Shown here: positions 41,442 to 51,992 of the stretch, one piece after another
How positions within the stretch are numbered: the first letter of the stretch is position 1
How the letters are laid out: each line of letters starts with the position of its first letter
NCBI GenBank assembly: GCA_946811695.1
Contig: OX328128.1
Location: forward strand, 25,762,701 to 25,826,700
DNA length: 64,000 nucleotides
Reading direction: 5' to 3'
From: Gonocerus acuteangulatus
Lineage: Eukaryota > Arthropoda > Insecta > Hemiptera > Coreidae
The notes under the pieces: model-generated
What the model saw: the letters and a program-made list of their open reading frames with translations, nothing else
What the model was told of the DNA's origin: nothing
Databases searched by the model: none
Position numbers and translations under genes: made by a program

Positions 41442-41654
41442 TCTGGTCGCCCGGCTTCTTTCTCCAGCGGTGTTGGTTTCATGGCCGTGATATTTCGCCC
41501 ATCTCCTTATGGGCTTCATCAGACGTTATGAGGCATAGCTCCTGCCTTCCTCAAGAGAATACAACCAACGTCTGATGAAGCCCATTACGAGATGGGCGAA
41601 ATATTACGGCCATGAAACCAACACCGCTGGAGAAAGAAGCCGGGAGACCAGAAG
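41442..41654. mobile_element. Inverted Penelope LTR pair (family F), interior lost
   Basis: Arms 41442-41526 (minus) and 41567-41654 (plus) are about 90 percent identical inverted copies separated by 40 bases. Both contain a complete hammerhead-like core and end in ACCGCTGGAGAAAGAAGCC. No coding sequence remains. Confidence 0.78.
41572..41606 (+). ncRNA. Hammerhead-like core in Penelope LTR F (plus copy)
   Basis: CTGATGA (41572-41578), stem II GCCCAT/ATGGGC (41580-41585, 41592-41597), GAAA (41598-41601), then TATT as a possible AUU cleavage triplet with an ATAT stem III. CGT before and ACG after can form stem I. One extra A separates CTGATGA from stem II. The mirror copy has CTGATGA at 41522-41516 with stem GCCCAT/ATGGGC. 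Confidence 0.62.
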
Positions 41655-41659
41655 AATGA

Positions 41660-42060
41660 TGCCCCAGCGAGGAGGCCTAAAGGAGAACAAAACTTTTACT
41701 TTGTGCTATTCCCTAGGAAGCCAACTGCGCTTGATTTTGGGACTTGGGGGAACTTTGGGGTTGCAGCGCAATTACCAGAAACGAATCTGGCATTCAACTC
41801 AAAGGCCAACAGCTCACTCAACATCGGAATTCTAAAATTTATTGTGGTAATGATGTCAACATGTTAATGATTTGGACTTTAGCAAGTACTGATAATCTCG
41901 CACTGTAGATGAAGAATGTATTTTACAGCCCGCAAACGGAGATTTATTAGCATAAAAGTAAATTTTCATTAGTATTTCATCATTTTTAATTACTGGTGAA
42001 GGACTTATGGTATTCAAACATTTTCTAAAACGAAAATTAATCTAACCGGCGACTATAACA
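41660..42060. other. No recognisable feature
   Basis: Non-coding; the 86-codon frame 41575-41835 is an extension of the LTR arm. Confidence 0.5.
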
Positions 42061-43166
42061 CTGTCTTGGGCAATATTCAGGTGAATAAAATATTAACGCC
42101 AAAGATTTATGCGTTAGGGGGCACCTACATTGGTCCCAGTCCGATCCGATCCGATAGCCACCGACTATCGAACGGAAATCAAACACATGCATCTCAATGG
42201 AGGCGCCTACATTGGTCCCTATCCGATCCGATTCGATGGCCACGGATTCTCGGCCGTTCAAACTTGTTTGTTTCTAGACCGATTTCGGAACGACGAAGCA
42301 AACTGGCGCCAAACGACATATTGTGTTTCAAAAAGGTCTACAGGTTCTAAATCTTAACCGATTTCAATGCAATTTTATTTTAAATGAAAGCTAATGGTCA
42401 ATTCACGTCAAATCGCCCAATTTTAATATTATGTCCGTGCCATCATATCTCAGATATTTTTCAAAATTTTTTCATGAATAGAGATGTATGAGATAATGTC
42501 AAATTAATTTTTTCAGATTTTTTCATCAAAAATTGAACCAGGGGGAATTTTTTGAAATTCTTGTTTTTTGCATGATTTTGGTTACTGCCTTTCTGATAAC
42601 AGTTTTGAAAAACATTTATGTTTTACTTTTTTTTTCACCAAATCCCGCTATTCTTGGTATCAAATTAAAGCTAATGCTTTTCTCTATCAAAATAAGCTAT
42701 AATAGTGATACTATAGGCAATAGTGTCATGCCACTAATCGCGCAAAGTTATTTTTTATACTTTTTCATTAGGTAGGTTCAGTAAGTCATACCTCAGAAAT
42801 CACAATTACCACATGCGTCATAATTTTTTTCTAGAATGATCAAAAAATGCACTAGTTATGTTCAAAAAATAAAAATATATACCAAGGTGTTTTTGGCGGT
42901 TATGAAAAAAAAAATGTTTTCTTAGGAAAAAGTTCACTTAAAATGTCAACTTCGTAAAATGTAAATTTAAAGTTTTTCTGAGCTCAAAGTAACTCAACAA
43001 ATTTATTACAACAATAATTTCAGATTATTCACTATTAGGTACCTAATTTTTTTAGTGGAAAGTCATATCGTAGTTTCTGTACATTTCGGATTCAGTTATC
43101 TGCTGTGATCCAGTTATGAAACACAAAAAGAATGAGTGTAAAGGTTTTAACACTGTTTCTCTTCCA

Positions 43167-43197
<31 letters not shown>

Positions 43198-44960
43198 TAC
43201 AAAAATATGTGTTTCTTGAAGAAACGCAGTCTACTCACCAGAGTTTTTTGTTTTTTCGTCACGAAACTTGGTATATAGGATTCCCCTAGCAAATGATAGA
43301 ACGAGTTCGTTAACCAGCAAAATTGGTTCATCTCCTGACACAAAGTAAGTTATTCGCCCATATCGACCACAATTATTGTTGGAATTATGTTGCAACGAAA
43401 CTCGGAATTCGTTGTGGACATATTAATAGAAAAATTTGTTATGGAAATAAAATAAATCGGTTCATTCTCCACACGGACGAAGTCGCGGGGCAGCTAGATT
43501 GGAAAAAAAAGCTGAACGAATTGCAAACAGATTCCAAAATATGGCAAGGAAAGCTACTTAAACATGTTTCTGTTCCTTTAACATCATCTGAATCAGGAAA
43601 GACATGCAAAATAGATGAAAGGTTCACAATTAATTGAATTTGAAATTTACAGAAACTACGATATGACTTTCCACTATACAAATTAGGTACCTAATAGTGA
43701 ATAATCTGAAATTAATGTCAAATGTCCTTGTAATATAATAGGTTATAGTTTTATTGGTTGTAATAAATGTGTTGAGTTACTTTGAGCTCAGATAAACTTT
43801 AAATTTACATTTTACGAAGTTGACATTTTAAGTGAACTTTTTCCTAAGAAAACATTTTTTTTTTCATAACCGCCAAAAACACAATTTTTATTTTTTGAAC
43901 ATAACTAGTACATTTTTTGATCATTCTAGAAAAAAATAATGACGTATGTGGTAATTGTGATTTCTGAGGTATGACTTACTGAACCTACCTAATGAAAAAG
44001 TATAAAAAATAACTTTGCGCGATTAGTGGCATGACACTATTGCCTATAGTATCACTATTATAGCTTATTTTGATAGAGAAAAGAATTAGCTTTAATTTGA
44101 TACCAAGTACAGCCGGATTTGTTGAAAAAAAGTAAAACACAAATGTTTTTCAAAACTGTTATTAGAAAGGCAGTAACCAAAATCATGCAAAAAACAAGAA
44201 TTTCAAAAATTCCCCCTGGTTCAATTTTTGATGAAAACATCTGAAAAAATTAATTTGACATTATCTCATACATCTCTATTCATGAAAAAATTTTGAAAAA
44301 TATCTGAGACATGACGGCACATACGTCGTTTTGACATGAAATTACCCTAATACAATTTAAAACAACTTTGTCACTATACACTTTTGTTTTTCGTTTCCCT
44401 TGTTTGTAAATTAGGTGGAAAGATGTTTACAACCATCCCTTGTTTCTAACTTTCCAATGCTTAAAACATTCTAGCTACCTTTCTTATAAATAATTTTAAG
44501 ATATGAATACTAATGGTTCTCTTATCGTAGTGTAACAGTTAAAAATTAAGTGTTACATTAAGATTTATTTTTTCGGGTCTGATATACTTCCGGAAGATTC
44601 ATTGGCCTCTCAACTCCTCATTCATATCTCTAATAAGGTAATTGAAGGTTTCGATGCTTATTAGGTGGTATTTCTTAAATTTATCAATCATTTTACTTTA
44701 CTACAAGGTCATTGCTGACGAGCTGTGACTAAATCGGATCGAATCGGGTCGGGACCAATGTAGGCACTCACGTCGGCCGTTGTCGGTCAAACGAAATCGG
44801 ATTGGATAGGATCGGGAGCAACACGGGTCCAGCCTAATTAGAGAAATATTTTTCAAGGTATTTTGACCTTCTGTAGGTTTATAAAGTCGGCTTGTTAACG
44901 AACCTGACGTTCTTTTCTTGTGAAAGTATTTTCGGCCAAATTGAATCAAAGTCGGACCAA
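42061..44960. mobile_element. Composite inverted-repeat element F4
   Basis: Inner arms 42395-43092 and 43641-44345 are inverted copies of about 700 bp with moderate divergence. Outside them, 42110-42260 and 44720-44830 carry inverted copies of GCCTACATTGGTCCC and GATCCGATCCGAT. Frames 42533-42775 and 44058-44240 are the same mirrored sequence, so they are not independent genes. The centre holds an H1-family fragment. Termini were not defined. Confidence 0.75.
43228..43500 (-). mobile_element. H1-family HINE fragment in the loop of F4
   Basis: Shares TCGTCACGAAACTTGGTATA and AACGAGTTCGTTAACCAGCA with the other H1 copies. The 104-codon frame 43323-43637 overlies it and is not a gene. Confidence 0.65.
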
Positions 44961-44991
44961 TTATACTAGAACGCGATCAGGCATAAGTGTG

Positions 44992-44995
<4 letters not shown>

Positions 44996-45039
<44 letters not shown>
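44996..45039. repeat. (TA)n microsatellite
   Basis: About 20 TA units after GTGTGTATG. Confidence 0.9.
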
Positions 45040-45042
<3 letters not shown>

Positions 45043-45650
45043 GAATTTGAAGGAGCGTTTTTATGAACCTATGGGTTATTAGATTATAAACACTTTTCGT
45101 CTGCACTTATGGATAGTACAATCCAAATATCGTGCCTTCATTTCTGTTCGCTAAAAAAAAAAAAAAAAATTTTATCCAAGACTTTTCTACAGGCGTAAAT
45201 CACGACAGGACCGCCTTAGGTGAGCGAACGGAGCTTAAAGTTCTATTCTAAATTTACCAAATCTCACCAAGTGTTAGCATTATATGGGATGCCGCTATAT
45301 TAATGCAGTTTCTGCGAGTAGCAATTTAAGATAGATGACAACTTTTAAATTCCTGTGTCCAGCTACATGGATATGGTTGCAGTGTTTTTTGTTGCATATG
45401 TCCTGTCGGATAATATCCTGCTGAGGCCTGCACCGGGGATACATTTATACGATCGATACGGTGCATTGAACGAGTGACATCTGCTCGTCTGCTTGCAATT
45501 GCAGGGGTGACCCTCGTCTCTCTATAGCAGGCTTTCATGTCTTTTAGAATTATATTTTGTTTTTACTCCTTGATTTTATTGTTATCCATATTTTCTGAAT
45601 GCATCTAGAATTTGGGGCTCTTAATATTTTTAGTTTATTTAGGACGCAAG
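45040..45650. other. No gene recognised
   Basis: ATGCAGTTTCTGCGAGTAGC at 45304 resembles the 5' terminus of HINE elements. The minus-strand frame 45326-45538 is not recognisable. Confidence 0.45.
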
Positions 45651-45655
45651 CCAAC

Positions 45656-45897
45656 ATATTGCACTAGTATTTCTTAAGTGACAAAACTCAAAAATCGCTG
45701 TTTTTCAGTTATGACTATGAAAGACATGGTAAATATATCTTTATTTATTATGAACCTAGCTTTAGAGCCATTACACCAGAAGACACTTGTTTCACTCTTC
45801 CTCTCTTAATGCTATCCCCCACATAGGCAAGAGTGACACATTTTAAGTTGAGCTTTTTTTTTGAGTTGTGTCACTTTAGAAATACTAGTGCGATATG
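45656..45897 (+). mobile_element. MITE with ~35-bp TIRs (copy 2)
   Basis: Same family as 5987-6236 and 55.00-55.25 kb; ends GCACTAGTATTT and AAATACTAGTGC. Confidence 0.85.
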
Positions 45898-45999
45898 GCC
45901 CTACACCGTTATCCATAGATCATCAAAGTTCTTTTACAAAAAATGTATTTTAAAACCTACATATCTCCACCTTGGATCAAAAAGAGCCAATGCCCGAAC

Positions 46000-46542
46000 G
46001 GGGGGCGGGCTGAGGGGGCTGCAGCTCCTCCCGAAATCGGTAAAAATGTATCATAAAAAAACAAAAACAAAAATCAGTCCCGTAACAGGCCACGAGGGCC
46101 CTGAGGAGCAGATACTGTAGAGGTATCTGATTCATGACCATACGGCACACTAGGGAGATAGTGTGGTCAGTACTATGCTCCGGCCGCCTGATTTTCCCCT
46201 TCGCTACTTCGACTGCTAGGGACATTAGCACCCAAGGTACCCATTATTTAATTAATTAAAGAATGGGTTGGCCTAGAATGGGTAGGTCCTCCAACTTATT
46301 AGTCCAGTGCTCTACCACTGAGCTAACCTCGCCCCATAAAAAATGTATCATAAAAACCTTAAAAATGAATTAAATAAGATCACTTAGTTCAGAAAAAATA
46401 GTTTTTATTAGGTGTAATAGTGTCTTAATTGGCTGACTATTCCAAGTTGTTGATGATTAGTAATCCCTACCCCCATATGTTCTCAACCTCCTCCCGAAAT
46501 TCTCCCAGCCTCTCCCGAAATTATTTTCTATATACAACCATG
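46000..46542. mobile_element. hAT-type MITE family M (copy 3), left end damaged, carrying a SINE
   Basis: The interior matches copies 1 and 2 (TTAAATAAGATCACTTAGTT). The right end TATATACAACCATG is intact; about 16 bases of the left end are missing. The flanks GCCCGAAC and GTCCAAAC are probably the decayed 8-bp duplication. Confidence 0.82.
46059..46337 (-). mobile_element. tRNA-derived SINE with ~17-bp TSD
   Basis: The minus strand begins GGGGCGAGGTTAGCTCAGTG, continuing GTAGAGCACTGG, a tRNA-like head with a perfect A box but a decayed B box. The body contains CTCCCTAGTGTGCCGTATGG, GGCCCTCGTGGCCTGTTACG and a T/G tail. The duplication AAAAATGTATCATAAAA (46042-46058, 46338-46354) is confirmed by intact copies of the MITE, which have it once. 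Confidence 0.87.
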
Positions 46543-46835
46543 GTCCAAACCTCTGAAGTTTGAGTGAACTGCTCGAGTGACATCAGGGTAGGATAAACAT
46601 TAATTGTTAAAAGGACCAATGTCTTCCCATTGTTAGTTATTGAGGAAAATAATATTTTACATTAAAATTGGCCGTTTTAACAATCATGTTTATCTCACCC
46701 TGATTTCACTCGTGGAGTTCACTCAAATTTCAGAGGTTTGGCATTGCCCCTTTTTGGTACAGATATGTAGGTTTTAAAATAAATTTTTTGGTGGCGTTAA
46801 ATAATGTTTTAAGTAAAGATGGAATGGAATTGCCG

Positions 46836-46966
46836 ATGGAAATGCCGAGCGGCAGAGGAAGACCAAGGTTGGCACTTAAGTAACCATTGTGAAAGTGTCT
46901 AAGGAAGAAGGATGGTTACTTAATTGCCAACCTTGGTCTTCCTCTGCCGCTCGGCATTTCCATTGG
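46836..46966. repeat. Hairpin: 55-bp inverted repeat, 20-bp loop
   Basis: Arms contain GAAATGCCGAGCGGCAGAGG and ACCAAGGTTGG. GTAAAGATGGAATGG (about 46814) is itself inverted at 47336, outside the hammerhead-like motif, so this may be part of a Penelope LTR pair. Confidence 0.8.
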
Positions 46967-47244
46967 TATGTAGTATCTTATTTCTTTGTAAAATTAATTA
47001 ATGTTACTATTAGCTACTATATTTGTCATTGGTATGTAGTTTCTTATTTCTTTGTAAAATCAATTAATGTTACTAATTACTATTAAAATCAATTATTGTA
47101 CCTATTTATTTTTTCATTCAACTCATTCTAAGAATTTAAGAAGATATATTCTTTTATAAGTTAATTGTATTTATAGTTCTGTTACCTATCACAATTATAA
47201 ACTTTTTTTTGTTTCTGTATTAATTTCTTTTTTGGTCATTTTAG

Positions 47245-47278
47245 CTGACGAAGGCTACCAATGAGTAGCCGAAACGTC
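47245..47278 (+). ncRNA. Hammerhead-like core (Penelope family G)
   Basis: CTGACGA (47245-47251), stem II GGCTAC/GTAGCC (47253-47258, 47265-47270) with loop CAATGA, GAAA (47271-47274), CGTC (47275-47278). It is the most regular example in the window. Stem III is the self-complementary ACGT. The same extra A precedes stem II. Flanking TTT and AAA can form a weak stem I. Confidence 0.62.
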
Positions 47279-47289
47279 CGAAATATAGA

Positions 47290-48010
47290 TTTTTTAAAAC
47301 AAAATCATATTGAGGTTTATTTAGCCGAATCCCAACCATTCCATCTTTACTTATCACCTCGACGGCTAACTATCTAATCATCATGAATATTGTTTATCTC
47401 ACCAAAAACTGTGAGATTTCTACACATTGAGAAAACGGTCAACAATAAAGTGTTTTAGGATCAGAACCAGTAATTAAGTTGTAAAGCAATGTTTGTGCAG
47501 TATTCTACAAGTAATTATGTGTTTAAAAAAAATGTTAGTTCAAACAAGATTGAACCCCTTCGGTTTGGTTTTTCCTCTTTTGGCACCTCTGTACGCAGTT
47601 AAAAAAAATAGTTAGAAAAAATAGGACAAGAAGAAATCTAGGATATCGTCTATATGGAAGTACACATGCTACACCCACCCAAGCCAATAATTTTTCGACT
47701 CAAGACTTTTCTTGTCAATTTATTCCTTTAGTTTTAGTTGATTTTCCAAATAGTGAGGCAAATGATTGATATTATAAACACTTTATAGCAAAATATATAG
47801 AGGTTATTAAGAAAAGGTTCGTGAAGCAGCAGATGTATTATGAGCCACATTTCTCAGAAAGATAGATAGTATACGCCACAGTCCTGAAGGCGTGTATATA
47901 TAAAAATTTCAACAGCCAGTTTTTCCTGACCGTTATGCTTTGAAACAACGCAATTTTTCTTGATAGTACTTACATCATAGGCAAGGTTTCGATTCTCATA
48001 AAGAGGAATC
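47290..48010. other. No recognisable feature
   Basis: AT-rich DNA. Confidence 0.5.
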
Positions 48011-48026
48011 ACGCTGAAACACCACT

Positions 48027-48278
48027 CACTAACGTATATAGAAAATAATTTCGGGGGGGGGGGTTCTGGGAGCACCTAGGCATTTGGGGTGTAGAGAAAA
48101 TATTAAATATTTAAGTGTAAAATGGTGAGTTTTAAGGTCCTGTGGACACCTAGTAGATCAGGGTAAATGTAGAACACTTTTTTCGTTGTTATAGGCTTTT
48201 TTTTTACATGAAATGTTTTTACCAAATCAAAATTTTGGGGGTCTGGAGACCCCTTAGCCCCCTGTATATACAACCATG
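48027..48278. mobile_element. hAT-type MITE family M (copy 4), TSD ACACCACT
   Basis: Ends CACTAACGTATATAG and GTATATACAACCATG, inside a perfect 8-bp duplication (48019-48026, 48279-48286). Interior diverged from the other copies. Confidence 0.9.
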
Positions 48279-48289
48279 ACACCACTTAA

Positions 48290-48790
48290 TGTTACCAGGG
48301 CGGAATGCCCTGAGGGACGAAAATAAAAACCTCAGGGATCTAAATGAATATAAATTGTTACTAACAATTCGAGTCTATATTAGAGGGTCCGTGGGTTATC
48401 CGGAGCTCCCTTTCAGAGAGCTTGTATGACTTTTGTAATCGTCGAAAATGATAAAATTCAATACGCGCATAGTATAAAGGGTCCTCCTGTTGTAATGGGA
48501 AAAGCTCGCACAACCCTCATGCGATTAAAAACCTATCAGAGCTTAAAGGAACGGAAGCGTAAGAGGTTGTGGGGAATGGAGAACTGCCAGATGGTGGATC
48601 GGTATGCAAATCGATCATCAACAGTTCCAGATGTCTAAGAAGGACTTTCAATCATCTTCGGGTTATTGAAAGCAGAGAATTGTGAAGGACTAGGAGGTTG
48701 TCGAAGGTTAGGAGGTCCTATGGTTTGTTTGGTTTAGATAAGGTTTTAGGACTATTAACTTGTGGTTTATCATTTTACAATTGAAGAGTT
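48290..48790. other. No gene recognised
   Basis: The 70-codon frame at 48426-48638 (TTLMRLKTYQSLKERKRKR) is basic and protein-like but matches nothing I know. Confidence 0.35.
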
Positions 48791-48793
48791 CGA

Positions 48794-49020
48794 GGCAAAA
48801 TAGTGCCAAGCAACAAAACTTAACTGTAGCTGCTATATGTTGGATATTATGTAGGACTATCAGTTGCAATGGTTAGGAGCAACAAGATCAAGTAGTGTAC
48901 ACAGCTAGTAGTCATATTTTAGTAGCATTTGCATCATGGACTGTTACTCCCACATAATATCCAACATATGGCAGCTACAGTTAAGTTTTTTTTAAAAATG
49001 TTGCTTGGCAATATTTTGCA
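48794..49020. mobile_element. TIR element, ~65-bp inverted ends
   Basis: GCAAAATAGTGCCAAGCAAC and TTAACTGTAGCTGCTATATG are inverted at 48960-49020. About 227 bp, non-coding; termini and target duplication uncertain. Confidence 0.78.
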
Positions 49021-49301
49021 CCGACCCCTTCAATTCTAATATGTTATATGTTAAGTGGCAACATATGTTTTGGCGACTTTTTATATGTTTTCAACCAAAG
49101 TACCTTACTCTTGATTATTGCGCTGTGCCGGTATACAATATCCACTCAACCCATTATAGTTTCCGTTTCGATTTAACCAGTAAGCACACAGGCACACACA
49201 AAAAAGTGGTATTTTCCAAAGACACCATACATATATTCTTATATATTTCGACTGAATCCGAATCCAGAGTCCGTTTGACCCCATTATGTACAGATTTAAG
49301 A

Positions 49302-49632
49302 TTGAACTTCAAATAAATTTCGTATAAAATCGTTTGCGAAGAAATAAATAGAGCTTCCATAGTTTTGGGGCTCACTGAATTCGAATCCAGGGTCTGTTTT
49401 ACACCATCTGCACAAAATCAATGTGTGAAAAAATATGTCTATTTTGAAGTCAAAAAGAATTTTGACTGCAGATTGCAAAATAAACATATTTGTCCTTGAA
49501 ATTACATTGACTTTACGCCGATATGGTGAAACAGACCTCGGATTCCAATTCAGCGACCCTCAAAACCGTGGAAGCTCTAGTTACTTAGTTTTTAACGATT
49601 TCATACGAAATTTAAACTTCAAATGCTCTTAA
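49302..49632. repeat. Diverged inverted repeat, ~105-bp arms
   Basis: Arms 49302-49405 and 49515-49632 share TTTCGTATRAAATCGTT and TAGAGCTTCCATAGTTTTG. Probably an old foldback element. Confidence 0.7.
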
Positions 49633-49910
49633 ACGTTACCTGATGGAGTGAAACGGACTTCGAATTCAGCGTGTCAAAGTACATAACAATATATGTATGG
49701 TGACTTTGGAAAATGTTGTTATTGAAAGCATTAAATTGAAGCTAATAAAACTGTCCATAAGGAACATGTGTCTCGGAATAAGAATGTAAACTGTTCATGT
49801 TTTTTCGAATCCGGGGTCCTTATTACATAAAGAGATCTTTGACTTTTCAATTTCCTAGAGGATTATTTAGTATAAGGATTAATTCAACGGACCGTAGGTT
49901 GCTTTGACGT

Positions 49911-50175
49911 ACATATCGTCCCTGCCATGTCAAACTATCGAATATGAAAAATCACGTTTTTCAGATTCGAGACTTTGCTCTAGGATTGTGGACATTACGG
50001 CTTGTAAAAAATTGTCACAAATCTACTCCCTTTAGAAAAGCCTTTAATGCTTTAAATAATGCATCGAATAAGACCATTTTCCAATATATTACTTCGTCAA
50101 TGGATAGAATATGTTCGTTCTTTAGTTTGCTCCGATTTGCATATTCGATAGTTTGAAATGTTAGGGACGATATGT
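49911..50175. mobile_element. MITE with ~40-bp TIRs
   Basis: CATATCGTCCCTGCCATGTC then AAACTATCGAATATG is inverted at the right end. The frame 49944-50156 spans the interior but has no motif. Confidence 0.8.
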
Positions 50176-50179
50176 GCAC

Positions 50180-50850
50180 ATAAACTTAACCCACACGAGA
50201 CTCTAAGCCGCTTGTGTGCCAAAGCATTTCTTCGCTTCGGGACAAAAAACCACCACTGTGACAGTTATTGGTGATATCTAGCGGTAAGTTTGGTAAGCAC
50301 TAGGCACTCTTTTCTTTTGGCTAGAGTTCATTTTGGACCACGCAACTAGGTCAAATTAAGGTAAGCCGTTCTATCGTCACTAACTGGAATTTCCAGTTCA
50401 CACATGTCGGAGAAGCTTGTAAGTATCTGCTTTGCTGTACACTTTGTTTATCGTCCAGTTCAATTTGTCCAAGCATTTGCCACATTGACAACACTCGATC
50501 CAGGGTACTTCGGACTTTTGTTAAACCATAGAAGTACTTTTTCTCGGTAAACTAAAAGCACTTTGTACAGCAAAGCTATATTCCAACATTGACCGCAATG
50601 GAATGTATATTTTAGGAAAACGATCTGCTTCGAAAAAATAGCTGGAGCTTTGTTATCAGTGCTAATTGAATTGTATTTAGCAAAGGTAAGGTTCCATCTT
50701 CTTTGAGAACAAGAAGATTAAGACTTTTTTCAAAAGACCGACATTTTATTTGGAAGCTCCGAGAACCCACACACGTTCTTTGATTAATTGGGAAAAATGA
50801 CTGCTTCCGTTAAACGAACTGGAAAGCAGAGCACCTAGAACATTCAATCT
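50180..50850. other. No gene recognised
   Basis: Unique-looking DNA; TCTGCTTTGCTGTACA at 50427 is repeated inverted near 50560. Confidence 0.45.
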
Positions 50851-50852
50851 GA

Positions 50853-51992
50853 GTGGAAATCACTGGCAGACAGAATGACGCCAAATATATATCGAAAATA
50901 TATACCTCACCTGATCATCCATGCTACCCCTACATATTTCAACCAAAATATTCTAGGTTGTTTAATAGTCACCCTTCTGCTTCTTTGCCTTTAGCACTCC
51001 GGGTGAAGTCTCTAATAAATGAACTCGAAAAGGTCACCATTTTTCGGCAGGATGCACTCATGCCTCCGTGGAATTATAAAAAACCTCTCTGTTACTTTCT
51101 AGCTCTGCGGAAAGATGACGCCAGTGGAATTGAATTGAATGGTCGACTTCACGAACTGCTGGATACGTTCGACGACAAGAGAGTAATGTACACTGATGGG
51201 TCTCACACTGGAGTCTCATGTGCGTGTGCTTACATAGATCAGAGAACAGCATACCAGTACAAATTACACCCCGCTAGTAACATTTATTCAGCAGAACTGT
51301 TTGCCCTGTCAGCAGCACTGTATCACGCTATGACAGTACCCGAGACCAACATTGTGATCTGTACAGACTCTAAAAGCGCGCTGCTTAACATCCATGATAT
51401 GTACAGTGATAACCCAAGCATTATAAAGTTGTTCGAGTACGCCACCATGCTTCACGGACTTGGGAAGACTGTTCACCTCGTCTGGACCCCAGGACACAGG
51501 GGTGTAAAAGGTAATGAGATGGCAGACAAAGCAACGTCCTCCGCTCATGATTTACCATCAATTACACCCACTTCTCTGACGGTAAGTGAGCTGGCCTCAC
51601 CGCTGCTGCACACCATCAGTCATCGTTGGCAAGAGATGTGGAATGAAGCAAGAGGCGTCAATAAGCTGAGTTTGTTGAAAACTGACTGCCAGCCTTGGGA
51701 GACCTCCTCTAGATCCTGCTGAAATGAGGAAGTAATGTTGGCGCGACTCCGACTTGGACACACGCGTCTTATGCACTCCTATCTTATGTCCAGGAAAACT
51801 CCACCCCGATGCCTTACCTGTCGAAAACCCCGCACCGTTCAACACATTATTGAAGATTGCCGGAAGTACACAAAACTCTTTCGGCACCTCGGGATATCAA
51901 GAAAGATAGCAGAGGCTCTCGGAAACAAACAGGCTGAGGTTGACAAAATAATCAAATTTTTAAAGATAACTGGTCTTAATGGATTAATATGA
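50853..51992 (+). pseudogene. RNase H and C-terminal domain of an I-like non-LTR retrotransposon, one stop
   Basis: One frame of 380 codons is broken only by a TGA at 51720-51722, most simply a CGA to TGA change. RNase H motifs are complete: VMYTDGSHTGVSCACAYID (catalytic Asp), SAELFALSAALYHA (Glu), VICTDSKSALLNI (Asp) and HLVWTPGHRGVKGNEMADKA (His/Asp). The rest gives LARLRLGHTRLMHSYLMSRK, a C-x2-C-x8-H-x4-C finger (CLTCRKPRTVQHIIEDC) and IIKFLKITGLNGLI. The apurinic endonuclease and RT are missing, so the copy is 5'-truncated. In intact elements RNase H removes the RNA template after reverse transcription. The frame opens with GTG after a stop, so no genuine start. Confidence 0.93.

Larger units (their letters stand above)
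45935..46791. mobile_element. Foldback element split by hAT MITE copy 3
   Basis: The left arm (45935-45996 continued at 46543-46612) and right arm (46675-46791) are inverted copies: TTTTAAAACCTACATATCT, CCAAACCTCTGAA and GAGTGAACT are shared. The continuity of the arm across the MITE shows that the MITE came later. Confidence 0.8.

Noticed and set aside
42533..44240. Two similar hydrophobic frames on opposite strands as a gene pair
   Set aside because: They are the same sequence mirrored in the arms of an inverted-repeat element, with no start context or motif.
46291..46337. Functional tRNA gene on the minus strand
   Set aside because: It has an A box and a tRNA-like 5' half, but no T-arm or acceptor 3' half, and it heads a 279-bp insertion with target duplication; it is a SINE head.
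49944..50156. 70-codon frame as a small gene
   Set aside because: It spans the inside of a MITE bounded by inverted repeats and lacks motifs.
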